Shown here piece after piece: positions 52,732 through 64,000 of a stretch of 64,000 bases of DNA. The position numbers were made by a program, and so were the translations under genes. Under the pieces are notes generated by a model, which was given only the letters and a program-made list of their open reading frames with translations, searched no databases and had not been told where the DNA came from. Source of the DNA: Apostichopus japonicus. Taxonomy: Eukaryota > Echinodermata > Holothuroidea > Aspidochirotida > Stichopodidae. The stretch covers positions 16,657,418 through 16,721,417 of the forward strand of contig NC_092570.1 of NCBI RefSeq assembly GCF_037975245.1, read 5' to 3'. Positions within the stretch are counted from its first letter, which is position 1; every line of letters starts with the position of its first letter.

Positions 52732-55700
52732 CTCGTTATTGCATAATCCGTGGAGTATGAAAATCAGAACACCCTGCAAAATAACAGTGAAAAAAAAAAA
52801 CATTTTCCGATTGATCAAGTATGAGTGTGTGTGTGTTTTTCTTTTAATATAGTCAACATTCTAGTACTTGTAACTATATATTTATCGATTTTAGTCTCAA
52901 TACTTAAATAAAACATATACAAAACAGTGTAGACATTGCCATGCGAAAGCTATAGTTAATTTGCGAAGTCAGTTGAGACGAAAATAATATTAGATATGGG
53001 AAGGCGTTAGTTCCTTGGCAATAGCAGAATTGTTGTCTGAGAACTTGTCTAATGATCGCTCAACGCGTGAATCTCTGAGTAACAACTACTAGTGTTGCAC
53101 TAGTCTCAACCATACACACACACATATATATATAAATATATATATATATATATTACATATAATATATATATATGATATATATGTAATATATATTATATAT
53201 ATAATGTTTACCTGGGATGAATTGAAAATAACAGCGAGATATGCAAATGTGGCGGTGGGATCCAAGTAAGCAAATATGTTGAATATCCAAGTAAAACCCA
53301 TAACTGGTTGTAGAAGAACCACTGCACGTAAACCAGCCCTGCAAACGTAAAACGAAATATAAATAAATAAACACTGAACCATCATCCATACCAATAATCA
53401 ACAAGATAATTAAGTGAATTAGTTTGTTTACGTTAATGCTCTCTCATGCTAAAGTTGTCGTCATGCCTTATATGATTGAAACGTTTGACCGTTCAATTTA
53501 ATCATATGAAAATAGAGCAATGTTACTTAAGTAAGTTTTAAAATGTGTATGGTTAATCGGATCACATATATTACGTCGGGCCCCAAAGTAGGGCCCCTAT
53601 AGAACCCTTGTAAAAGGGTCGGTGCCAAAATAGAAAAAGTTATCGAGCATTCGTTGGGATGTTGAGTCGAGTCCAGTTCTAACTGACGGTGATTTTCCTT
53701 TGGTTTCGATATACTTGCTGTGGCGGAACAGAGAGTGAGTTTCATACAAGATATATTTTAAGAATATTTTAATTTTTCCTTTGACATTTTATATTGATCA
53801 AAAAAAAAGTACAGCAAAAAGATATAGCCTTTATAGGAAACAGAAATATGGTATCAGCGAGGGAACCTGAGTGAATATTACCAGGCCAGAAGTGAGAGAA
53901 AGACAAGGTATAGGGGGGGGGGGGAGGTGGTTGCAGATACGAGGCCCGAGGATCAATTAGAGGGATCCTGAAAATATGGAGCAGAGCCTGGAAAGTATGG
54001 GATAAAGAATATAGGCTCATTTCAATACATGCACTTGTAATGCTCCCGACGCCTCTGTGTTGTTAATATTATATTAAGCTTACCGTATCCTTTGGTGTCC
54101 TGTTTTGTCACTGTTCGCTTTCAGTGACATGAAGACCTTGAGAACGATGATGATGATACAAGTGTTTATCTGTGAAATCAAAAGAAAAATTCTTTCTAAG
54201 TCTCATTTCTTTGATATAAATAGTTCATATTTTCAATTCTACATAAATACATTAAAAACTTTTCGTCTTTGTATACAATGTGAATTCTTATATGTAACGA
54301 AGGAAGCAGTATTTGGATTGAGTCAAAACTATAGGTTACAGGGCATCTAGCTTATGAAACACGTCATAAATATAGGTAACGATGAATATAGCATATAAAT
54401 CAAGTCATAACTATAGGAAATGATCGATGAATGTAGAATATAGATTATAGATTATGTCATAATATATACATAACTTGGCATCTATAGTATATGAAAACAC
54501 GTCATAGATATAGGTAACGATGAATTTACCTTATATCATATGGATTAATACATAAGGATAGGTAATAATCGATGAATGTAGCATATGGATTATGTCATAG
54601 TATATATATAGGTAACAGTGCATCTAGTATATGAAACACGTCATATTTATAGGTAACGATGAATATAGCATATAAATCACGTCATAACTATAGGAAATGA
54701 TCGATGAATGTAGAATATAGATTATAGATTATGTCATAATATATAGGTAACATGGGCATCTATAGTATATGAAAACACGTCATAGATATATGTAACGATG
54801 AAAGTACCTTATATCATATGAATTAATACATAAGGATAGGTAATAATCGATGAATGTAGCATATGGATTATGTCATAATATATAGGTAACAGTGTATCTA
54901 GTATGAAACACTTCATACATATAGGTAACGATGAATGTAGCATATGAATCACGTCATATCTCTAGGAAGTGATCGAGGAATGTAGGATATGGATTATGTC
55001 ATAATATATAGGTAACAGTGTATCTAGTATGAAACACTTCATACATATAGGTAACGATGAATGTAGCATATGAATCACGTCATATCTCTAGGAAACGATC
55101 GAGGAATGTAGGATATGGATTATGTCATAAAATATAGGTAACAGTGTATCTAGTATGAAACACTTTATACATATAGGTAACGATGAATGTAGCATATGAA
55201 TTACGTTATATCTCTAGGAAATGATCGATGAATGTAGGTTATGGAGTGTGTCATAAGATATGGGTAACAGTGAATAGAGCATTATGGCATATGTCACAAA
55301 TGAATGTAAGAATGAATACAACATCTATATACAGATCATGTCATAAATATAGGTAGCAATGAATGAATCATATTATGTCATACAAACAGGTAACAAACAA
55401 GTGGGAGTGTAATAAAATAGGTCCTTACCGCTACCACCAACAACACCGGCCCTGCGAATGCCCATATTAGTCCGCGAGTAGGCGACAACCAACATCTATG
55501 AATCAAAATATTCAGATTTATAGCTTTCTGATCAATTGATTGCTAATCTATGATCAATAACACATTAAATCAGTACCGGGAGTATAGTATGAGAGGTGAC
55601 ATGTCTTCTAAACAAACACAAAATCACAAAAATCTGACATCTTTCCTCAAGTTGGTTTTGACGTTTAGGTTTAGCGTGGGATACATGCATGGAAATTTCA

Positions 55701-58700
55701 ATCGGCCGTTATATAAGTTAGATTGAACCTTTCAATTTAGTACTCAAGTTAAAGATGAACGATAGTGATTTTTCACCATCGACGAAAAAATACGATTTTA
55801 TTCAAGAGTATTCTAGTTGGTTTCCATTTTACACATGTGAAAATTCAAGTCAATCCGATGTTGGGAAAGGCTTAAAAAAAATTCCTAAACTCGTTGATTT
55901 TTTAAACAAAAATTGGGCTTTTCGCGAAAAGCGATATGATGATCACGTGATCTATAGTGACATGTGACGTCATTATGATGATAACAACGTGAGCTCGGCG
56001 TAGTGTACTTCAGCAGTGTGCACTTAGTGTGTAAGTTTAGTTGCAACCTACTCTATATTGGACTCGACAAACAACGTAAACCACTAGCAAAATCCAAGAA
56101 ATTGCGTTGTAGGGGGATGCAACAGAACGAAAGTGGACTCTACAATAAGTTTTTTCAATTTTCCAAGCGGAAAAAGTAGTGAGAGATATCGGAAACTCTG
56201 GATACGATTTGTGAGGAGAACCAGGAAAGACTTCATCGCACCAGGAGTTTCTCATGGCAAGAATGTGAAAGTTTGTTCTGCCCACTTCACAGAAGATGAT
56301 TCGGGCCCAATTGAAATTTGCGTGTGGCAAGGTCACTAAAGTAATAAAAGTTTGAAAGATTGATGCTTTTATGCCGCATTATTTATATATATCCCGATAA
56401 ATGCAACAGTAAGTGTTGGAACTGGAAGACATGTCAGACGTGAACAACCTAATGACTATGTGAGGAGAGAATCCACGTGCAAATTTCGATTGGGGCATGG
56501 ACGTCGCTTAGGCAGAGTTTTTTGGGGCAGAGATGTGTTCATACCCTCCAAACCACTTTAAATGTAATACGAATAGGAAATGTGTGTATGCTCGAGCGAA
56601 ACAAAACATCGTGTAAGTATTACTTACGGTAGCGCACACTGTCACTTATGTTTGCACAGTGTGAAAGTACCGTTTGCGGACCTACGTGAAGTTGGGCTAG
56701 AATACGATTCCTCCTGAAGCCCAAACCACGAGGCATGCATGTGAATAAACGCAATAGGCATTGCATGTAGTGAGAAAATTGTTCGAGCTAGACTTACTAC
56801 TCGATTGAGTTCAAATGCGGTTGTATTTCAAGCTCAATGAAACCTTTCTGTTGGATTTAATGATGCACGGAACAAGGAACGTTTATGTTTTACAGTAGGC
56901 CTAGTCACTGGCGGATCCAGGGCCTTTGTTTGGGAGGGGCCAAAGTGGCATTAGAGTGACATGGGGGAGGGGTCTAAGGGGAGGGGGTGCCCCCCTCCCC
57001 TTTGGAAAATTTTCTATTGCTGAATGCCCTCAGATGCAATTTGGTGCGACAAAAGTGTACAATGGTGATGTTAAGTTACTTCTAAAAAAAATGTTTCCCA
57101 AGTGTAATTTTCTAAAATATTTATAAAACAAAGTTGGGATCATCTTTCTCAAGAAATTTTATTTCTCATAGGTTATAAATTTCTTACAACCAGCCTGTAC
57201 CTGCAAAATGGTGTTAAACTGTAAATCCTCATGCTCATACATTTACATAGCTCCCAACTCTTGAGAAGGCAAATGCTGGTCCATGCCACGAATCGCCGTC
57301 CTGGGGGAGGGGTATAAGGGGAAGGGGTGTCCCCCTCCCCTTTGAATTTTTTTGGAATCCTGGTGATGCCTACATGTAAAATGGTGGCACTTAGAAAGGC
57401 TTTTGTCACCCAAAATTTTCTGAGAAATATTCAGTTTTTTGTGTGTAACATCAATAAATTGAATATTAGGTGATAATTCATTCTTTCCCGTGGCATGAAA
57501 ATGTTCGCTGCTCGCCCCAATGAAAAGAAATATAGGCTAATTTGAGGTTCAAATGATGCTGTAAAGGAGGTTTTATACTCTATTATGCTAAATGCTAAAG
57601 AAATGATGGTTGCTAAGTCAAAATTTGATGCAAATTTTTTTATGTATACTTGACAATTACAATGCGGCATTTTCGGACGCTTGTGCGGGTCATCGGCTTT
57701 GGGTGTTAGAATGCGGGTCTAATTCCCGCGAATTGCGGGTCAGTTGGGAGCTCTGCATTTAATTTTAAACCAGAAAACGAAAAGGTTTAGACTAGTCTAC
57801 CACTGCTATTCCTCTCGATTTTTTTTAATTTCCAATCATATGATTTAGCGGATGCTCGGAAACACTTTTTGGCTCACCTTTGGGGGGGGGGGCCATGGCC
57901 CCCTTGGCCCCCCTTGGATCCGCCAGTGGGCCTAGTGCATGCAAGCGAATCTACTTTGTTTAGAACTTTGGATTTTCTTTCGGATGTTATGCTAATCTAC
58001 GTTTGAGACTATCATCACAATTGTTATTGTGCCAGTTTGACTGGTAAGTGAGCACATTCATACATCACTCTGTATAAAACCCGCCAAAAACGTGATCTTG
58101 AGATTTACGTTACTTTGGGTCAGCTTGCGAGTTACCTCTTCAGATATTGGGAAATCGTTGCGAAATCGCCGCAAATTTCGTAAAAAAAAACTTGTAAACA
58201 CGTGGTGAAGAAATCAAGAAACACTATGATATTCATTATCTATTTATATCTTGAACATTACGCCGGAAAATAACAGTTATGCTGACACGAAATGCACGCA
58301 CAGCTCCGTACTGAACAGTTCACAACAGAAAAGATCATCACAGTGACGTCATTCACTGACCTGAGGGCTGTTCAAGGTCATTGCAGTGTTTGCAAATTCC
58401 TAAATTACGGAGGCGAAAAAACGATGTTTTAATTCCCTTTTTAATAACTTTCCGGTGTGCTATTTGGAAAATTAAAAAAATATGTTGCTTGGTAACATAT
58501 AAACTACATTATATATGAAAATGAGAGATTTTTTTTCTGTCACTATCGTTCTACTTTAAGCGTATGAAAAATACATTGTGTTATGCAATATGGAAAATTA
58601 ACATGTAAATAGATACTGCAGGCTAAGGCTAATCACCTTACACACGTGATCTGAAGATAAGCCAATCATCGATAAGAAAACAAACAAAAAATACAAATGT

Positions 58701-59523
58701 TGAAATTTATAATGTCATGCAAATTCCTGACAGAGTAAGGAGGGAAGAAAATAATCATATTTTGATAAGTATGAAGAAAACATTATAACATGTCAACTGT
58801 ATATGAAGTATTTATACAGAAAGAAAGCCCAGAGGGAAACTCACGGTTCGCTAGTTCCGTAGTCATGGTAACGGATACCGAATGAAATGGAAGCGATGAA
58901 TGCAGGAATACCTTGCGAAAATAATAGAAACACGAATGAAACACAGGTGTTTTACATGATAGTTTATATTCATTTATTCATATTTTTATTCCCCCCCGCC
59001 CCGCCCCACGCACACATGCAGAACTCAAATTTATGAACATAACATAAGTTAAACTCAGGAAATTATCAAATAGCGTGAGAAACCGATTACCTTCGAAAAA
59101 TTTATCAGCCACGCCCCCCCCCCCCCCCCACGGATAACTTTGAATTTCCTGTTTATGCCACTGCAAATGATAACGAAGATAACGATTGTAAAATAAAGCA
59201 TTTCAAATTTCTTTTTGCGTAATTTTACTTACCCCAGCCAATTAGTAGGAATACATAAGATTTGATATTTTTCTTGGCGCTTGGCAGAGTAGAGAGAAGA
59301 AGATGGACTCCCTCTATCAGCATCCAGGAGAATGAACATGTAAATAGATACTGTAGGCTGAGGCTTACCATCTTACACGTGATCTGAAGATAAGCCAATG
59401 ATAGATAAGAACCAAAAACAGAAATTACAAATGTTGAAATTTATAATTCTATATTGCTAATAGCTTGAAAATTATAGGAGCTATTTTGTTGTTGTCCTTG
59501 TAAATGATTGTGTTTTAGTTACC

Positions 59524-59592
<69 letters not shown>

Positions 59593-62500
59593 CATCTAAC
59601 ATTTCATTTGATGATATGCTATCTAGCATATCGGCCATATCTTAGTGAGTCCAGATTATACTACAGGTCGATCGGTCTAGTTCCTAATCCTATGTAGGGT
59701 TCCATGCAGGCAAGACATATCATCTTTTTAGGGGGGTATGGTGTGGGGGATGGTGTTGCGTCAAAGCTAATAAAGTGGACAGCATGTGGTGGAAAAGGTC
59801 TGCATATGGTATTCATCCTGAGAGTCATAGATCTTTGTTAAACATAATTAATAAAATCGTCGGTCATTGTGGGGACTTTCTTTCCTCTCGTTAGGTCCAT
59901 ATATTATGAATGAATTAGGAATTCAAAGTTTGAAGATCCCTTTAAGCATCGGTGGTTTATTTCACTGATATTGACATTCATTATTTTAGATTCGGGCCTT
60001 AAGTAACTAAATGCTTAAAAATGACATTCCAACACCGAGGCGTGACTGCAGTATTCACTTACCAAATTCTGCGTAGCATCTATTCCTGTCATAAATATTA
60101 GCTGGCCTAGTGCCAACGATAAACAAAGGTTAATGTGGATGAAAATGCGTTGCATCTTTTGAAGCCTGCAAGAAAATATATGAAGGCAAAATATAAAATG
60201 TTTAACTTTACAAGGACGTACTCCCTACCCCCTACCCGTCTCTCTCTCTCCACCTCCACCTCTCTCTCTCTCTCTCTCTTAACAAAATGAACAGGCAATC
60301 TATGGCGTGAAAGTGACCAAAAAAGCGTGTTTTGCGCTAATGTTCGATACAAATCGATGCTGTGGGGAGGGAGGAGGGGAGGACCGGATAAAAACGTGGC
60401 TGACCGACACTTAAAAGCATTGAACATGAACAGAATCATGACAATGACATAATGTTCTTTTATTGGTCATCACATTTCTGTAAATAACAAAAGGAAAACA
60501 TTTTCATTACCAAAAATATGGAAAATAAAGGCACTTTTCATTAACAAAAAGGGGCACTTTTCATTTACGAAATGAGGCACTTTTGAGATTTTTCACAAAA
60601 GTTGACGTGGAATGGGGCGGGGGGGGCGGGGGTATACGTGCCCCAGCACTTCGCGATGCCTGGCACATACAAACCTGAGCACAAAGAAGATGGTTATTGT
60701 GATGACCAGGCAGAGAACGGAGAGAGTACACCCAACATAGGTCAATATATCCAAGGCTTTCACGTGACCATCGCTAAGCTGTTTAGTAAAAAAACAAACA
60801 CACAGACAGATAAATTCATAGGAATAATGGGGAATGAAAACAGAAATTTTCATTTGATAAAGATATCCACCTTGATAAGACAGGTCTTAGTGCCAAAATA
60901 ATTCAGAAATATTCATCAAAATTTTGGTCAAGTCTACAAGAAGATTTAATTGAAATATAAAAGTCAATGCGCATATTCATTTTTTATTTTATAGATAGTT
61001 TCTTCCGATGGCCAAGTTTTATTCATTTGTTTCTATAAATTATTCATGAAAGTACATGACATTTTGGTTTTGGGAAAAAAAGAGAGGAAAATCTTTCCAA
61101 TATTGTACCGTAAATATGACGTCATCGGTTAACCGTAGCAGAACTGCAAAATTCGTCAGATGAGAGCATCGGCAAATGATTTTCTGTGTTTTGGTGTTCG
61201 ATGTCACTTGACATCCATCGGTTGACCAAAAACTTGTATTCGTACTAAAAGAATAAAAATAATAATAATAATAAAATTGTGAAATCATTAATCTATTGAT
61301 ATTTAAGTGATCTTCAAAATTAATTCATTGATCAGAGTAACCAGTGACGTCACAATAAGGGTCATAGGAACCCACACTATGCACGTACACAAGACCGAAC
61401 ATAGCTCCGTCCGTTTGGTATGTACAATTCGGGAAAGAACCGCTATATGCCTATGCCCTATGATATAATATTAGAGCTGATTTTCAGGGCAGGTTTTCCC
61501 CTCATATGTAGATGTGAAACGGATTATGGAAATTCATTAAAAAAAAAGATAAAATGTACCGTAGGTACAGAAGGCTATAAAAATCAAAGTAAAACAATAT
61601 TAGTGACCATTTGTAAGCAATGTACTGATAAAATGAAAACAAATAAATAAATAAATTAACGATTTATATAACAATGATATATGGAAGCAAAGTTGGTGAG
61701 ATGGTACTTACGAAGAGGAATAATTCCAGAAAGCACAAACAGGCGTTTCTTTGCTGTCAGGAAGCTATACAGAAGTGGGAGAATCATTTTATTTTCATTT
61801 ATACCTATTTTAAATATTCATTTTCGGAATCTTCACGGAATCTTCACGGAATTTTCTGAATCGAAAGAATTATGCATTATACCCCAAATTTCATTCAATT
61901 AGTCACGATTTTATAAAAGATTGTCTCAGTTCGATCAGTAATATTTCATGTTGATTTTTTTTTTAAAGTAATTACTTATTGAAAATGGACGTCATAAATA
62001 TCCGACCAAATCTGCCTTATATATATTAACTATATTACTCTACTTAGAATGGATAGTTGAGCCTCTATAATACAAATAAGTTAAGACCAACGTATACAGA
62101 ACGTATAGTTACGTTCTTTCCATGTATATAGCATTATTGAGGGCTCCCCTGGAAAGCAGTGCTTATGCATTGAGCAGGAATACCCTGATTTAAAGATGAC
62201 AATAATTAAAAAAAATAATAAAATATAAAATACCTGAACCGTGTTAATGGAAAACTCCACAGGAGCATCTTCACTAAAGAATGACTCCGTATTGTTTGAA
62301 CTGTTCGTGACGATTGTCAACCCAATGACCTTTGACCCAATATTCACGTCAGAATTATTCTCCCCCGTCGATAAGAGGTCCTGAATATTTTCGTAACGAA
62401 CGGTTACGACCTTAACTACATAAAAAAAAAAATAGAAAAAATAACGACAATATAATAGTTTTTATATAATAGACAGCATTGTTTTTGTATTTTATTTTAT

Positions 62501-63750
62501 ATAATTGTTATTCTTTTGTTGTAGTGCATGCGCATCAATGATTATCTCAAAATAAAACAATTTTCAGTTTTACACTTAGCCAAAGCAACGAAAATATGTT
62601 TTAATATTTGTTTGGAATTCGTTCAGTTAATTTTTCTTTTGTGATCAACAAGGATTGTTCACAAAATCTGCTCCTCGTATATTTTAATCGTACACTTTAT
62701 TTTACTCTAAAAGTTTGTGTCATCCAGACCCCCCCCCCATCCAGAGAGGGGGTCAATGGGATACAGTCCCGGTTGCGAGTTTTCCAATCATGCATTTCTG
62801 TTCATTATAGTCAATGGGAACCAATCATTTGCAAGTATTTACTGTGACGTAATGTATTGCATATTCATTGAAATTTCAAAATACTTATTTTCATAATATA
62901 CTGGAGGGAAAGGGGAATCAGTGACATCATTGATCTCATGGATCTGTCAGGCTCTCGAAATCCCTCCCCTCCCTTCCCCAACCCCACAATCAACACCAAC
63001 AAAAAATGGAATATACGTAGCATTCATAACTTATGTTCTTGGGTCTCATATATTTATTTTTGTGCAGTTTTTTAATAATTTTTTTTTTATGTGAGTGTCA
63101 AAGTACTGAAGCAATTAAAATATGCTTCCAAACGTTCATAAAAATCATTTCCAACAATTTATATTAAATTATATATTTGTATTTAAACTTTTACACGACA
63201 CGGGATAACCCGGTAGTATATATACTGGTAACTATCAAATAAATCGGTTTGGATGTCAAACGTAGGCCTAATATACGAGAGAACAACCATGGTTGCACAA
63301 GAGTGAGTATTGAGTTACAACCATCATGCAGGGTTGTATAACTCAATGATGACTAATGTAGGACCTACACCTCAGGTCAAAATTACCTTCTGTGCCATAA
63401 AATGAAGAACTGTTAAGGGTCACGTCGACTTCATCCGATAAATTGTTGAAGGAAAATGTTTCTCCTTGAGTCTGATTAACGACGTATGAATCTATGTGAA
63501 GGTCTGGTAAAGGAAAAGGGAGGGAGTATAAAAAATGTAATATTTTAAATAAAATAATAATCATTATAATAATAGTAATTGCAGAAAAGGTTTATTCAAG
63601 TGAAGAAAATAGCTTTAACTTACAAAAGTTTTCTGTTTGGTGCGTAAATTGTGAGACATTTTGAGTAACGCCGAAGGACGTTGCTAAGTCCATACTGAAC
63701 GTGTCCATAACCCCCAAAATCTCACTGGTATAGTAATTGTTACTGTCAGT
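52732..63750 (-). CDS. Adhesion G protein-coupled receptor, partial
   Basis: Thirteen exons in unbroken phase: 63750-63624, 63503-63387, 62415-62234, 61764-61712, 61244-61109, 60778-60675, 60165-60063, 59383-59233, 58911-58845, 55495-55429, 54169-54084, 53338-53212, 52773-52732 (1,362 nt, 454 codons). The first three hold Asn-glycosylation-rich GAIN sequence. The next two form the GPS motif: PVCAFWN, then W...GC and [13 protein letters not shown], with cleavage expected at HL/T. Then come TM1 ([20 protein letters not shown]), TM2 ([14 protein letters not shown]), TM3 ([12 protein letters not shown]...GVHLLL), TM4 ([18 protein letters not shown]), the ECL2 cysteine (PCWLSP), TM5, TM6 ([20 protein letters not shown]) and TM7 ([14 protein letters not shown]). 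Surface receptor of class B2. The 5' part lies beyond 64000, and the C-terminal tail after CNNE was not found. Subfamily undetermined. Confidence 0.93.
54340..55300. repeat. Complex satellite in receptor intron
   Basis: AT-rich tandem repeats built from sub-units such as AGGTAACGATGAATGTAGC, CACGTCATA and GATTATGTCATAATATA. A 277-bp period (54381 versus 54658) gives way to a period of about 125 bp (near 54884, 55009, 55135). It lies between the TM5 exons at 54169 and 55429. Confidence 0.9.
55498..56090. other. Receptor intron segment left of the THAP relic
   Basis: A 70-codon plus-strand frame (55755-55967) shows protein-like but unrecognised composition. It might be part of the same decayed transposon or THAP gene as 56091-56336; I do not call it a gene. 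Confidence 0.3.
56091..56336 (+). pseudogene. THAP-domain relic in the receptor intron
   Basis: The plus-strand frame reads a C2CH THAP zinc finger: [10 protein letters not shown] at the start, [15 protein letters not shown] and VCSAHF, the usual order and spacing. It lacks an ATG (an in-frame TAG lies just upstream at 56085-56087). The frame is lost soon after the domain, at TAA 56337-56339, with more THAP-gene-like sequence in another frame downstream. THAP fingers bind DNA and occur in host factors and in transposases such as P elements. It lies opposite to the receptor gene between its TM4 and TM5 exons, probably as a transposon remnant. An upstream exon cannot be excluded. Confidence 0.7.
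56906..57928. mobile_element. hAT MITE in receptor intron
   Basis: 1,023 bp beginning CACTGGCGGATCCA and ending TGGATCCGCCAGTG (perfect 14-bp inverted ends), flanked by a perfect 8-bp duplication GGCCTAGT (56898-56905, 57929-57936). It holds two copies (about 56964 and 57301) of the GGGGGAGGGGT...CCCCTCCCCTTTG hairpin block also seen at 21.9 and 32.2 kb. No coding frame. Confidence 0.92.
58600..58714 (-). pseudogene. Partial duplicate of the TM3 exon
   Basis: Matches 59335-59447 closely: the intron end, the AG acceptor and the first 49 nt or so of the TM3 exon. An inserted GT after ATCACGTGT and further substitutions destroy the reading frame, and the copy stops in mid-exon. It lies in the intron between the TM3 and TM4 exons, so it could compete for splicing but cannot encode a receptor. 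Confidence 0.82.
59528..59592. repeat. (TA)n microsatellite
   Basis: TA repeats with a central TACATACATA interruption, in the intron between the TM2 and TM3 exons. Confidence 0.95.
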
Positions 63751-64000
63751 CTAAAAGAAAAAGCAGAGACGCACATGCTTTTCTCATATCAAATATCATA
63801 TCAAATACAAATACAATGTCATAGAGATAGGCGTCGAAAGACAGGTCGTACCCAGAGGACATGATAATAAATTATTTTGACCCCGAACCCTGAGGCTGTA
63901 TAAAGCTCAACACCCCCACCCCCCGTCCCTGCTTGCTGTCATCTTGATTTTCTTTAAAATTCTCGATGACTGCTTCTCCTAACCCAGCAAACCCTCCATC

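Noticed and set aside
58978-59166. hAT MITE ending CAGTGGCATAAACAGG on the minus strand
   Set aside because: Only one end is recognisable; no partner end or target duplication was found.

Overview
This is eukaryotic, animal nuclear DNA: genes are split into short exons with canonical GT/AG borders, AT-rich introns hold microsatellites and transposon relics, and the recognisable proteins are metazoan. The head-to-head PCCB-MSL2 pair, the adhesion GPCR and the abundant hAT and Polinton debris fit a marine invertebrate, perhaps an echinoderm or another deuterostome. The species is an inference and cannot be settled from the window.

Layout. 1-5.86 kb is mostly non-coding, with one credible exon of a small, possibly secreted protein (2912-3230, minus). 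5863-19985 is the most striking feature: a 14,123-bp element that is an almost perfect palindrome. Two 7,048-bp arms flank a 27-bp spacer, the ends read 5'-AG...CT-3', and a perfect 6-bp target-site duplication (CAGTTC) borders the element. Each arm carries the same 1,459-residue protein-primed-type family B DNA polymerase, with zinc fingers, an OTU-like module and a nuclease-like insertion. The two copies are transcribed outward from the centre. I saw no integrase, capsid, ATPase or protease gene. This looks like a snap-back, defective-genome-like Polinton (Maverick) that integrated as a palindrome.

20-26 kb holds a hAT transposase relic, a hAT MITE and a long (TA)n tract. 26075-44200 (minus) is a complete 16-exon PCCB gene (543 aa). 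Its introns carry several MITEs, local duplications, a 250-bp tandem array and an inverted-repeat element marked by eight exact copies of one 15-mer. A 422-bp divergent promoter region separates PCCB from MSL2 (44623-45837, plus; 404 aa). 46.5-47.1 kb holds a MITE whose target duplication copies an AATAAA hexamer. 47-52.7 kb has no gene I can support.

52732-63750 (minus) holds 13 consecutive exons (454 codons) of an adhesion GPCR: part of the GAIN domain, an intact GPS motif and all seven membrane segments. The 5' end lies beyond the window and the cytoplasmic tail was not found. Its introns contain a THAP-domain relic, a 1-kb hAT MITE, a 277/125-bp satellite and a broken partial copy of the TM3 exon. 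Functionally, the host genes are a mitochondrial carboxylase subunit, a chromatin-associated ubiquitin ligase and a surface receptor; only the first two appear to share regulation.
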